Assembly (NCBI RefSeq): GCF_011516835.1
Contig: NZ_WOTB01000013.1
Coordinates: forward strand, 62,001 to 126,000
DNA: 64,000 nt
Direction of reading: 5' to 3'
Source: Acetobacter musti
GTDB lineage: Bacteria > Pseudomonadota > Alphaproteobacteria > Acetobacterales > Acetobacteraceae
Part shown: positions 50,835 through 60,945 of the stretch, one piece after another
How the letters are laid out: each line of letters starts with the position of its first letter
Position numbering within the stretch: the first letter of the stretch is position 1
Translations under genes and position numbers: made by a program
The notes under the pieces: model-generated
Database searches by the model: none
Told to the model about the DNA's origin: nothing
Seen by the model: only the letters and a program-made list of their open reading frames with translations

Positions 50835-51275
50835 GCCATCCGCCCCTCAGCGGAACAGCCACAGAGATTATGAACCGGTCCGGCAGGGAAATGCGCCGGA
50901 AAGGGCAGGGGAGGACGATCCACCGCGGATGGACGTCCCCCGGCCAGACACCGGATAATGAAAGAGCGGCCAGCGCGATACCGGCCAGCCAGCCCTTTCC
51001 CGGATGGACACCAGCCAGATACCGGCCCGGAATCGGCGGCCCGCCAGGCCGCTCGTCTCATTCCGGGGCCCTGGCCCATCCTCATGACGTCATCCTTAAA
51101 ACGGGGAATCCACGTCCCGCCGGAACCCCCCGCAGCTCCGGCTATGCCGCCCTCATACCCATGCCCCGGAAGTCAGGCAAAACGCCCCGGAGAAAAAATT
51201 ACCGGACAAAAAGTCTCAGGCGGAAACCACCCGCATTGTGCCAAAGGATTTCAGAGAATGCATTGATTCTTTTCA
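50835..51275. other. mreB-mreC intergenic region
   Basis: No gene supported. Weak internal repetition around GATACCGGCC (about 50970-51035). May contain a separate mreC promoter or a processing site, since these genes are usually closer. Confidence 0.35.
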
Positions 51276-52948
<1,673 letters not shown>

Positions 52949-53236
52949 ATGAACAGGACGTTACACACTCCCCGCAGGCGCACCGGTTCGCGCACCATGC
53001 TGGCCATCGGACTTCTTTCAGCCTCGCTGCTCGCCGGATGCGGCAATCCCTATAACCCCGGCGCCCGCGCCGGATCAGGCGCTCTCATCGGCGCGGGCGG
53101 AGGGGCCGCCATCGGCGCCATAGCAGGCGGCGGAGGTGGTGCCGCCATCGGCGCTCTCGCCGGCGGCGCAACCGGCGCCGCCGTCGGTGCCGCAACAACC
53201 CCGACCCCGCGCAGCAGAACCAGAAACGGCTACTGA
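52949..53236 (+). CDS. Glycine-zipper lipoprotein, paralog 1
   Basis: About 95 residues: basic N-terminus, signal with lipobox LAGC, then GNPYNPGARAGSGALIG followed by repeated GGGAAIGAIAGGGGGAAIGALAGG. The small-residue repeats every four positions are a glycine zipper, a motif that packs helices in membranes (YMGG-like family, as in small outer-membrane lipoproteins). Only a short tail follows. The paralog at 53573 shares the first 50 mature residues. Confidence 0.8.
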   Translation: MNRTLHTPRRRTGSRTMLAIGLLSASLLAGCGNPYNPGARAGSGALIGAGGGAAIGAIAGGGGGAAIGALAGGATGAAVGAATTPTPRSRTRNGY

Positions 53237-53572
53237 CATCATCCGGCAACCCTGCTCCGGCAGCTTCACCCCGCAGGCCTGTCTCCTGTGACTCAGGCCC
53301 CGGAACAGGTCCGAACTCAGAAGATATCCGGTCCCGGAAACAGCAGCAGAAGGACGTTACCGCACCGTTACCCATGCGGACATGATTCCGCCACGACCCC
53401 GTGGCCATAAATTCCGCAGGTGCTCTCCCGGCAGAGCAGGCAGGGCACCATATCAGTATCAGGACCTGTTCATCCGGACAGGCCAGGATATAGCGGAACG
53501 AAGGGGACTGTACGCCGCCCGGTCCGGGTGGCGCCAGTTCCAGTCGACGAAAGACCTGAACACGGTGACCCT
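53237..53572. other. Gap between the two glycine-zipper lipoprotein genes
   Basis: No gene, hairpin or recognisable repeat supported in this 336-bp stretch. Presumably contains the promoter of paralog 2. Confidence 0.3.
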
Positions 53573-54034
53573 ATGAAGATCTCGCCCCGCCACACCTCTT
53601 CCATTGCCGCTCTGGGGCTCCTGACGCTCCTCACCGGTTGCGGCGACCCCTATAATCCCGGCACCCGCGCCGGAAGCGGCGCCCTGATCGGCGGCGGAAC
53701 CGGGGCCGCGATCGGTGCCCTCGCCGGTGGCGGACGCGGCGCGGCAATCGGTGCCCTCGCCGGCGGTCTCCTCGGCGCCGGCACCGGCGCACTGACCACA
53801 CCGAACCGTCCCGCCCAGCAGGGCTATAACGGTTACCCGCAGGGAAATTACTACCAGGGCAACTACCCACAGGGAAATTATCCGCAACAGGCCTATCCGC
53901 AGCAGGCATACCCCCAGCAGCAGGCCTACCCGCAGGGTCAGCCCGTCTGCACCCAGCAGGGCCAGACGAACTGTTACCCGCCCGGCTATTACCAGCAGGG
54001 TAACTATTACCCGCAGCAGCGGCAGGGCTACTGA
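53573..54034 (+). CDS. Glycine-zipper lipoprotein, paralog 2, with Gln/Tyr/Pro-rich tail
   Basis: About 153 residues: lipobox LTGC, then GDPYNPGTRAGSGALIGG and glycine-zipper repeats like its neighbour. A long tail follows, built from PQGNY, YQGNYPQ, PQQAYPQ and QQAYPQG motifs and ending QQGNYYPQQRQGY. Two Cys lie in PVCTQQGQTNC. Gln/Asn/Tyr-rich tails of this type are prion-like and may self-associate at the cell surface, which is inference. Tail and zipper are both repetitive in DNA. ATG at 53573; the open frame upstream is not similar to paralog 1. Confidence 0.8.
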   Translation: MKISPRHTSSIAALGLLTLLTGCGDPYNPGTRAGSGALIGGGTGAAIGALAGGGRGAAIGALAGGLLGAGTGALTTPNRPAQQGYNGYPQGNYYQGNYPQGNYPQQAYPQQAYPQQQAYPQGQPVCTQQGQTNCYPPGYYQQGNYYPQQRQGY

Positions 54035-54263
54035 CCGGACCCGCTGACACAGGACTGCCGATCAGCAGGTGTGCCGACTAAGGGGCTTGCCAGCCACCAG
54101 GCCGCCGGTCCGGACCCGGGAACCAACCCGAACCTCCGGCCCGGCACACCCGGCAACGCCAGTTCCCGATCGCTCAGCCTCACCACTCCGGCACACCTCT
54201 CCGGGGTCCGGAGCCTACCCGGAACACACCCCTGTGGCCCGTCACACGCCCAGGCGTTTCCGT

Positions 54264-54327
54264 TTGCCTCTCCCCGCCTTTTCCGCTAAAAAGCCCGCCT
54301 TCGCGCCGGCACCCCTGGAGGCCGGCG
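54264..54327 (+). promoter_or_regulatory. rplY promoter and leader hairpin
   Basis: TTGCCT (54264-54269), 17-bp spacer, TAAAAA (54287-54292). A perfect 7-bp hairpin CGCCGGC / GCCGGCG spans 54304-54327, right after the expected start site and 25 nt before the GTG of rplY. Leader autoregulation by L25 is conceivable. Confidence 0.5.
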
Positions 54328-54352
54328 TGCATCCGTATTTCAGGAGTTAAAC

Positions 54353-54979
54353 GTGGCTAAAATCACTTCGATCGAAGCGTCACTGCGCGCGAAGGCTGGT
54401 AAGGGGGCAGCGCGCGCAACCCGACGCAGCGGACTCGTGCCGGGCGTCGTCTACGGCGCCGGTAAGGACGCAACCCTCATCGCCCTCGACCCGCGCATCA
54501 TCCACCGCGGCCTGCAGCAGGCCGGCTGGCGTTCGCGCGTCTATGAGATCAAGGCAGAAGGCGTCACCGAGCGCGCCCTGATCCGCGACCTGCAGTTCCA
54601 CCCCGTCAGCGACGCGCCGATCCATATCGACTTCCAGCGTCTGAAGGCCGGCGAGAAGGTCCATCTCGAAATCTCCGTGCATGTGACGGGCGAAGACGAT
54701 GCACCGGGAATCAAGCGCGGCGGCGTCCTGAACGTCGTGCGTCACACGATCGAAGTCACGGCCGATCCGGAGAAAATTCCGGAATTCTTCACCGCCGACG
54801 TCTCCGCTCTGGACATCCACGACAATGTCCGCTGGGAAGACCTGAAGGGCACAGAAAACGTGACCCCGGTTCTGCAAATACCGAACTTTGTTGTCGCGAC
54901 CGTCGCGCCGCCGACCGTCGATGTCGAGACGACAGAGACGACCGACGAAGCCATCGAAGCGGCCGCCGCAGAGAAGTAA
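54353..54979 (+). CDS. rplY: 50S ribosomal protein L25/general stress protein Ctc
   Basis: Binds 5S rRNA in the large subunit. The 208-residue long form has an N-terminal L25 domain ([33 protein letters not shown]) and the C-terminal beta (TL5/Ctc) domain ([28 protein letters not shown]...). The acidic tail is rich in Glu, Thr and Ala. Start is GTG at 54353 with CAGGAG six bases upstream. First gene of the plus-strand run with pth and ychF, a common order. Confidence 0.97.
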   Translation: MAKITSIEASLRAKAGKGAARATRRSGLVPGVVYGAGKDATLIALDPRIIHRGLQQAGWRSRVYEIKAEGVTERALIRDLQFHPVSDAPIHIDFQRLKAGEKVHLEISVHVTGEDDAPGIKRGGVLNVVRHTIEVTADPEKIPEFFTADVSALDIHDNVRWEDLKGTENVTPVLQIPNFVVATVAPPTVDVETTETTDEAIEAAAAEK

Positions 54980-55046
54980 GAAGGAGGCCCGGCAGTCCGG
55001 GGCGCTCCGGTAACGCCGGAGCCTCCGGCCTGTGGGACAGACAGCC

Positions 55047-55724
55047 ATGCAACCGGCGATCCAGCTCTGGGCCGGCCTCGGAAACCCCGAGCCGTCCATG
55101 AGCCGCCAGCGTCACAATATCGGTTTCATGGCGGTCGACGCCATCGCACACCGCCACGGCTTCTCGCCGTGGCGGAAGCGCTTCCGTGGTGAAGTCGCGG
55201 AAGGGCGTCTTGGCAGTACGAAGATCCTGCTGCTAAAGCCAATGACGTATATGAACGCTTCCGGCGACTCCATCCGCGAAGCCGCGACGTTCTACAAAAT
55301 CCCCCCCGACGCCATTACCATCTTTCACGATGAGCTCGACCTCGCGCCTGGCAAGGTCCGCGTGAAGAAAGGCGGAGGCGCCGCCGGTCATAACGGCCTG
55401 CGCTCGACCGACCGCCAGCTCGGCACGCCCGATTACTGGCGCGTCCGCGTCGGCATCGGTCATCCCGGCTCGAAAGAACGCGTCCACGGCTGGGTGCTGG
55501 GAGACTTCGCCAAAGCTGACCAGCCCTGGCTCGAAGATCTCCTCGCCGCCGTCTCCGACGCCGCGCCACTGCTGGCAGCGCAGACACCGGAAGCGTTCAT
55601 GTCTAAAGTCGCGCTGCTCACCGCCGGCAGCCAGCCGGAACCACCGAAATCAGGCCGCAGTAACGGCCAGAAAACGAACACCAGCAACCAGAACACTGCA
55701 GGTCAGACAGGAGTGAAAGACTGA
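55047..55724 (+). CDS. pth: Peptidyl-tRNA hydrolase
   Basis: Releases tRNA from prematurely dissociated peptidyl-tRNA. The 225-residue form shows WAGLGNPEPSMSRQRHNIGFMAVD with the catalytic His in RHNIGF, KPMTYMNASGDS, FHDELDLAPGKVRVKKGGGAAGHNGLRS and RVGIGHPG. The C-terminal 30 residues are Ser/Asn/Gln/Gly-rich and unconserved. ATG at 55047 preferred; a GTG at 55032 would add five residues. Stop overlaps ychF (TGATG). Confidence 0.96.
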   Translation: MQPAIQLWAGLGNPEPSMSRQRHNIGFMAVDAIAHRHGFSPWRKRFRGEVAEGRLGSTKILLLKPMTYMNASGDSIREAATFYKIPPDAITIFHDELDLAPGKVRVKKGGGAAGHNGLRSTDRQLGTPDYWRVRVGIGHPGSKERVHGWVLGDFAKADQPWLEDLLAAVSDAAPLLAAQTPEAFMSKVALLTAGSQPEPPKSGRSNGQKTNTSNQNTAGQTGVKD

Positions 55725-56818
55725 TGGGCTTTAACTGCGGCATCGTCGGACTGCCCAATGTCGGCAAATCCACCCTGTTCAACGCGCTGACCGCCACCGC
55801 GTCAGCCCAGGCCGCCAATTACCCGTTCTGCACCATCGAGCCGAATGTCGGCCGCGTCGCCGTGCCAGACCCGCGTCTGGACGTGCTGGCCAAAGCCGGC
55901 AAGTCGCAGAAGATCGTGCCGACCAGCCTGGAATTCGTCGATATCGCCGGCCTCGTGCGCGGCGCATCGCGCGGGGAGGGGCTCGGTAACCAGTTCCTCG
56001 CCAATATCCGCGAGGTCGACGCCATCATCCACGTCCTGCGCTGCTTTGAAGACGACGACATCACCCATGTCGAAGGCGGCGTGGACCCGGTGCGCGACGC
56101 CGAGATCATCGAAACCGAACTGATGCTCGCCGATCTCGATTCGCTGGAAAAGCGCATCGTCGCGCTCCAGAAAAAAGCCCGCGGCAATGACCGTGAGGCC
56201 CAGGCCCAGGTCGCGCTCATGGAGCCGATGATCGAAGCCCTGCGCGAAGGCAGACCCGCCCGCACCGCCATCCCGGAAGGGCAGGAAGCCGCCGCCGCCC
56301 GCCTGCAGCTCATGACCACCAAGCCGGTGCTCTATGTCTGCAACGTCGAGGAAGGCGCCGCCGCCACGGGCAATAAATTCTCCGAAGCCGTGCAGGAGCG
56401 CGCCGCGAAGGAAGGCGCCGCCTCCGTCGTCGTCTCCGCCGCCATCGAAGCCGAAGTCAGCCAGCTCGACGCCCCGGACGCGAAGGAATTTCTCGAAGGC
56501 CTCGGCCTCGAAGACAGCGGCCTCGACCGCGTCATCGCTGCCGGTTACAAACTGCTCGGCCTGCGCACCTACTTCACTGTCGGCCCCAAAGAGACCCGCG
56601 CCTGGACCATCACGGCCGGCACGAAAGCTCCGCAGGCCGCCGCTGTCATCCATAACGACTTCGAACGCGGCTTCATCGCGTGCGAAACAGTGGCATATGA
56701 CGATTATGTGAAATACAACGGCGAGGCAGGCGCGAAAGAAGCGGGCAGAATGCGTGTCGAAGGCCGCGACTATGTTGTGCAGGACGGAGACGTCCTGCTG
56801 TTCCGCTTCAACGTCTGA
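55724..56818 (+). CDS. ychF: Ribosome-binding ATPase YchF
   Basis: Obg-family P-loop ATPase that binds ribosomes and modulates stress responses. The 364-residue protein starts [22 protein letters not shown] (G1). The [29 protein letters not shown] segment is the family signature. A coiled coil near 130-160 and a C-terminal TGS domain ([26 protein letters not shown]) complete it. Normal length. Shares one base with pth. Confidence 0.98.
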   Translation: MGFNCGIVGLPNVGKSTLFNALTATASAQAANYPFCTIEPNVGRVAVPDPRLDVLAKAGKSQKIVPTSLEFVDIAGLVRGASRGEGLGNQFLANIREVDAIIHVLRCFEDDDITHVEGGVDPVRDAEIIETELMLADLDSLEKRIVALQKKARGNDREAQAQVALMEPMIEALREGRPARTAIPEGQEAAAARLQLMTTKPVLYVCNVEEGAAATGNKFSEAVQERAAKEGAASVVVSAAIEAEVSQLDAPDAKEFLEGLGLEDSGLDRVIAAGYKLLGLRTYFTVGPKETRAWTITAGTKAPQAAAVIHNDFERGFIACETVAYDDYVKYNGEAGAKEAGRMRVEGRDYVVQDGDVLLFRFNV

Positions 56819-56877
56819 CCGCGCCACATCAGTCAACAGACAACGACACACGAGAAGAGAGGACAGGGGTAACCGAA

Positions 56878-58149
56878 ATGAGCGCCAGCATGCAGGCGGA
56901 AGTGACCAGACCCGGCGCGATCGAGGCCATAGCCCGCGCCGCCCGGGTCGCATCCCGGACCCTGGCGCAAAGCCCGACGGCCATCCGCGATAAGGCCCTC
57001 TGGGCCGCCGCCGCCGCCCTGCGGGAAACCCAAGATGACATCCTCGCCGCCAATGCAAAGGACCTGGACGCCTTCACCGGCACTCCGGCCTTCCGCGACC
57101 GCCTGACCCTGACCCCCGAGCGTATCCAGGCCATGGCGGCCGGGCTGGAGGACATGGCCGATCTCCCCGATCCCGTCGGCCGCATCCTCACCGAATGGTC
57201 GCGCCCGAACGGCCTGAAAATCCGCCGCGTCGCCACACCGGTCGGCGTCCTCGGCGTGATCTATGAGAGCCGCCCCAATGTCGGCGCGGACGCCGCAGGC
57301 CTGTGTATCAAATCCGGCAACGCCGTCATCCTGCGCGGCGGCTCGGAGAGCTTCCACAGCGCCCGGGCCATCCACGCCGCCATGACCGCCGGCCTGCGCG
57401 CCGCGGGCCTGCCCGAGGAAGCCGTCCAGGTCGCTCCCGGCACCGACCGCAAATACGTCGCAGAGATGCTCGCCGCCGCCGGCCTGATCGACCTCATCAT
57501 CCCCCGTGGCGGCCGCTCCCTCGTCGAGCGCGTGCAGAACGAGGCCCGCGTGCCCGTCCTCGCCCACGCCGAAGGCCTCTGCCACACCTATATCCACGCT
57601 GCCGCCGATCCGAAAATGGCCCGCAGCATCATCGCCAACGCCAAGATGCGCCGTCCCGGCATCTGCGGCGCGACCGAGACCCTGCTGATCGACGCCGCCA
57701 TCGCCCCTTCGCTGCTGCCGCTTATCGTCAGCGATCTGAAGGAACTCGGCTGCGACTTCCGTGCCGACGAGCGCGCCCGTGCCATCGTCCCGGATCTGAA
57801 GCCCGCCACTGCGCAGGATTTCGCCACGGAATGGCTGGACGCGACCCTGTCCATCGCCACCGTGGACGGCGTTGATTCTGCCCTGGAGCACATCGCCCGC
57901 TACGGCAGCGGCCACACCGAGGCCATCATCACTTCCGATGAGGTCGCGGCCACCCGTTTCCTCAACGGCACGGACAGCGCCGTGGTCATGTGGAACGCCT
58001 CCACCCAGTTCTGCGATGGCGGTGAATTCGGCTTCGGCGCGGAAATCGGCATCGCCACCGGCCGCGTCCACGCCCGCGGCCCCGTCGGGCTCGAACAGCT
58101 TACAACCTTCCGCTACGAAGTCTTCGGCAGCGGCCAGACGCGTCCCTGA
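56878..58149 (+). CDS. proA: Glutamate-5-semialdehyde dehydrogenase
   Basis: NADPH-dependent reduction of gamma-glutamyl phosphate in proline synthesis. The 423-residue protein has RRVATPVGVLGVIYESRPNV, the AGLCIKSGNAVILRGGSES loop, LIIPRGGRSL, the catalytic Cys263 in RRPGICGATETLL, and a C-terminal NASTQFCDGGEFGFGAEIGIATGRVHARGPVGLEQLTT. The partner proB is not in the window. The proA-nadD-rsfS order matches many alphaproteobacteria. Confidence 0.97.
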   Translation: MSASMQAEVTRPGAIEAIARAARVASRTLAQSPTAIRDKALWAAAAALRETQDDILAANAKDLDAFTGTPAFRDRLTLTPERIQAMAAGLEDMADLPDPVGRILTEWSRPNGLKIRRVATPVGVLGVIYESRPNVGADAAGLCIKSGNAVILRGGSESFHSARAIHAAMTAGLRAAGLPEEAVQVAPGTDRKYVAEMLAAAGLIDLIIPRGGRSLVERVQNEARVPVLAHAEGLCHTYIHAAADPKMARSIIANAKMRRPGICGATETLLIDAAIAPSLLPLIVSDLKELGCDFRADERARAIVPDLKPATAQDFATEWLDATLSIATVDGVDSALEHIARYGSGHTEAIITSDEVAATRFLNGTDSAVVMWNASTQFCDGGEFGFGAEIGIATGRVHARGPVGLEQLTTFRYEVFGSGQTRP

Positions 58150-58227
58150 GAAGGGTGAGCGGACGCATCTTGCCGGGCTCTCCCCGAACCCGGCAAGGAT
58201 CGCCGTGCCCCGCACGTATTCATATAT

Positions 58228-58347
58228 CGTGCACAGCATGCTTTTCCGTATCATACACAGTACGCTTCCACATACCGCGCGCAGAAAGTCTTCCCATGCG
58301 ATGCACAGCGCGCCCCAGAATGTCGTGCACAGTGCGCCTTCGGACGT
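58228..58347 (+). repeat. Five 24-bp tandem repeats upstream of nadD
   Basis: Units start at 58228, 58252, 58276, 58300 and 58324, each with a CGTGCACAG-like beginning (CATACACAG, GATGCACAG, CGTGCACAG). The reading frame of nadD is open through them and would give octapeptides beginning VHS/IHS/MHS. The third unit is most diverged. Confidence 0.8.
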
Positions 58348-58453
58348 CGTGCCTCCGCATCACGCCCCCCACACCCCGTTTCACGAAACAGGCCGGCTTC
58401 CGGAACTCTCTGACCTCCGGCGGGTCTCAGGGCAGCACCTTAGGTGTCAGCCC

Positions 58454-59077
58454 TTGATCCTCTCCGATCCCCCCACCACTGATCCGATCCCCGTCCACGG
58501 CGACCGCCGCCACCTGCGGATCGGTCTCCTCGGTGGTTCCTTCAACCCGGCCCATCACGGTCACATCCGCATCGCCCGCAGTGCCGCCCGCGCCCTCGGC
58601 CTCGATCAGGTCTGGCTCATGGTCTCGCCCGGCAATCCGCTCAAACCCCGCAGCGGCATGGCGCCACTCACCGAACGCCTCGCCTCCGTCCGCCGCCTCG
58701 TCACAGGCCGGACCTTCATCCCCACCACCATCGAATCCCGGCTCGGCACCCGCTACACCATCGACACCATCCACGCCCTGAAAACCCGCTTCCCCAACGC
58801 CCGCTTCGTCTGGATCATGGGAACGGATGTCTTCGCCCAGCTTCCCCGCTGGCGCCGCTGGAAAGACGTCGTCAGCGCCATGCCCATCGCCGTCATGCCC
58901 CGTCCGGGCAGTAACGCCGCCGCCCTGCGCGGCCAGACAGCCTCTTTTCTGAGACACTGCCGCGTGCCCACGGCAAAAATCCGGCAACTTCCCGAAAAAA
59001 CCCCGCCCGCCTGGGCTTTTCTTCCAGGCCCTCAGAACGGTATATCGTCAACAGCCCTGCGTAACGCAGCGCAATAA
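58454..59077 (+). CDS. nadD: Nicotinate-nucleotide adenylyltransferase
   Basis: Makes nicotinic acid adenine dinucleotide in NAD synthesis. Family motifs: RIGLLGGSFNPAHHGHIRIA with the HxGH nucleotidyltransferase signature, VWLMVSPGNPLKP, and FVWIMGTDVFAQLPRWRRW; the C-terminal ISSTALRN is the ISSTxIR variant. The frame is open far upstream through 24-bp repeats. I prefer the TTG at 58454, with AGGTG seven bases ahead, giving a normal 207 residues. ATGs at 58301 and 58238 are alternatives that would add a repetitive N-terminus. Confidence 0.93.
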   Translation: MILSDPPTTDPIPVHGDRRHLRIGLLGGSFNPAHHGHIRIARSAARALGLDQVWLMVSPGNPLKPRSGMAPLTERLASVRRLVTGRTFIPTTIESRLGTRYTIDTIHALKTRFPNARFVWIMGTDVFAQLPRWRRWKDVVSAMPIAVMPRPGSNAAALRGQTASFLRHCRVPTAKIRQLPEKTPPAWAFLPGPQNGISSTALRNAAQ

Positions 59078-59093
59078 ACCTCAAGAGCAGACA

Positions 59094-59705
59094 GTGCGGG
59101 CGACCACCCGGACAGGAGATACGGTCATAGCCAGGAAGCCCCCCTCCGAGACGGAGCCAAAACGCCGCACCGCCAGTGCCGCAGCGTCCGGCACGGCCAA
59201 ACCCGCAGCAAAAGCGAAAGCGGCCGTTAAACCCGTCGACGCCCGCCTCGCTGAAGCCGCCAAAGCCCCCGGCACACCGCGCAAGAAGGCCGCCGCCGCC
59301 GGCCCGGCGAAAGGTACGAAGAAACGCCCCCACGCCCCGGCGGAAGACGTCGATCGTTATGTGAAAATCATCACCGAAAGCATCGACGACGATAAAGGCG
59401 AGGACATCGTCGTCATCGACCTGACCGGCCGCGCCTCATTCGCCGACCGCATGATCATCGCCACCGGCCTCGCCGACCGCCAGATCAGCGCCATGGCCCA
59501 GCATATCGACCGCAAACTGCGCGACGAAGGCCTGAAACGCATCCTGGTCGAAGGCGCCAACGGTTCCGACTGGGTGCTGATCGACGCCGGCGACATCGTC
59601 ATCCATCTGTTCAAAGCCGAGGCCCGCGAACTCTACGGCCTGGAACGCATGTGGGGCAGCGATCTCGACGAACCGGACGAGGACATCTCCGTCACCTCGC
59701 TCTGA
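59094..59705 (+). CDS. rsfS: Ribosomal silencing factor RsfS
   Basis: Binds L14 and blocks subunit joining under starvation. The RsfS/Iojap domain occupies about residues 85-195: VKIITESIDDDKGEDIVVIDLTGRASFADRMIIATGLADRQISAMAQHI...GSDWVLIDAGDIVIHLF. Before it is an 85-residue Lys/Ala/Pro-rich extension (KPAAKAKAAVKPVDARLAEAAKAP), longer than typical. Start is GTG at 59094, 17 bp after nadD. Normally followed by rlmH, but here rlmH lies 2.7 kb further on. Confidence 0.95.
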   Translation: MRATTRTGDTVIARKPPSETEPKRRTASAAASGTAKPAAKAKAAVKPVDARLAEAAKAPGTPRKKAAAAGPAKGTKKRPHAPAEDVDRYVKIITESIDDDKGEDIVVIDLTGRASFADRMIIATGLADRQISAMAQHIDRKLRDEGLKRILVEGANGSDWVLIDAGDIVIHLFKAEARELYGLERMWGSDLDEPDEDISVTSL

Positions 59706-59754
59706 AAAATCTGCTGTTATACTCTCTAAGAAGAGCAGGGCTCACAGCTCTGCA

Positions 59755-59778
59755 CGCAAGGGGCCTCATCCCCTTGCG
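59755..59778. terminator. Hairpin between convergent rsfS and tyrA-like gene
   Basis: Perfect 9-bp inverted repeat CGCAAGGGG / CCCCTTGCG with a 6-nt loop. The preceding AGCAGGGCTCACAGCTCTGC (59735-59754) resembles one end of the family B repeat, so this may be a decayed copy reused as a bidirectional 3' structure. Confidence 0.5.
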
Positions 59779-59806
59779 GCAACCCAGGCCAGAGCATGGG
59801 ATAAAA

Positions 59807-60634
59807 CTACGGACACACCCCGGCAGGCTGCGCATCCTCTTCACGGATCCCCGCCAGCCCGGCCCGCGCCTTCAGCTCCCGATCCAGAACCGCCGCCGCG
59901 TTCATAAAGTCCCGCCGCACCTCCGCCGCAAACGGATTGAGCGCACCAATTGCCTCATAAACCGCCGGCGAATCATACCGCACCATCCCCACCGCCTCGC
60001 GGATCAGATCGAAACTCGCCGTCGTCAGCCGCACCGACAGAGCCGGCTCCGACGCCTCCATCCCGACCAGCGCCCGCGCCAGCCAGTGCGTCAGCCCCTG
60101 CGTAACCGCCATCTCCCGGTTATGCCCCTCCGGCGAGGTCACAATCACCCGCAGTCCAAGCTCCCGCCGCAGAAACAACGCCAGATGCCCGTAACGTCCC
60201 CGGACCGGACACAGTACGATCCGCGCCCCCACCAGCCCGCGCCGCGCACTCTGCGGCCCGAACAGCGGATGCGTGGCGATGATATCCACATGCTCAGGCA
60301 GTTCCCGCAGTATCGCCGCCGCCGGCAGAACCTTCACCGAACCAACATCGAGAACCAGCGCCCCCGGCCGCAGCATCGGCGCAATCCGCCGTACCACCTC
60401 AGCAACCGATGCCATCGGCACGGCAAAGACGACAATTCTGCAGCCCGCAACCTCCGCAAGCGCCAGAAACTTCGCCCCGACCCGCTCCGCATCCACCTTC
60501 CGGCCCGCATCCGGGTCATACACCGCGACCTCATGATACGGACGGACAAGCCCGGCAATCAGTTGCCCGAACGCATCAAACCCGACGACGCCGACCCGAC
60601 CATCCTCGCGATCCGAAACAGTCATGAAAGTCAC
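59807..60634 (-). CDS. tyrA: Prephenate/arogenate dehydrogenase-like protein
   Basis: Oxidoreductase of tyrosine synthesis, 275 residues. N-terminal Rossmann domain GRVGVVGFDAFGQLIAGLV, then VVFAVPMASVAEVVRRI, LVLDVGSVKVLPAAAI, the catalytic His in IIATHPLFGPQSAR, and the helical second domain with VTQGLTHWLARAL (second conserved His). The nucleotide-binding turn reads GFDAFG, where relatives have GFGxFG, so one glycine is replaced by Asp. It may start at 60634 or at codon 4 (60625). It faces rsfS on the opposite strand. Confidence 0.88.
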   Translation of the reverse strand: MTFMTVSDREDGRVGVVGFDAFGQLIAGLVRPYHEVAVYDPDAGRKVDAERVGAKFLALAEVAGCRIVVFAVPMASVAEVVRRIAPMLRPGALVLDVGSVKVLPAAAILRELPEHVDIIATHPLFGPQSARRGLVGARIVLCPVRGRYGHLALFLRRELGLRVIVTSPEGHNREMAVTQGLTHWLARALVGMEASEPALSVRLTTASFDLIREAVGMVRYDSPAVYEAIGALNPFAAEVRRDFMNAAAVLDRELKARAGLAGIREEDAQPAGVCP

Positions 60635-60945
60635 AGGAACAAAACCCCGGTAAAGCCACCCGGCCCGGAGGCTTCGTTATTGCAACCGCCTGTCAGGCAG
60701 CGGCTGAACACAGATCAGAGATCACACCGCCGTTATGCTGGCAGTGCGTAATACAGTCCGGACAGAAAGAACTGGCTGATCATGCGCGTGCAATTCCCGA
60801 TTCCGCACGCGCTGGTCAAGCGCTCCTCGTCAAACGCGACTCGGCGTGCCAAAGGCAGAGCGGCCGTCAGTCTTCTGGCGGAAGGTGCGAAAAAGCACTT
60901 TTTTAACTTAAAATGTTAATTCCTCTGCTGCAAACACGATCAAAT
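60635..60945. other. Gap between tyrA-like gene and acyltransferase-like gene
   Basis: No gene seen. A perfect 8-bp inverted repeat GCGCGTGC-N13-GCACGCGC lies at 60784-60812 in the tyrA upstream region and is operator-like. Base composition drops sharply in GC toward 60900. Confidence 0.4.
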
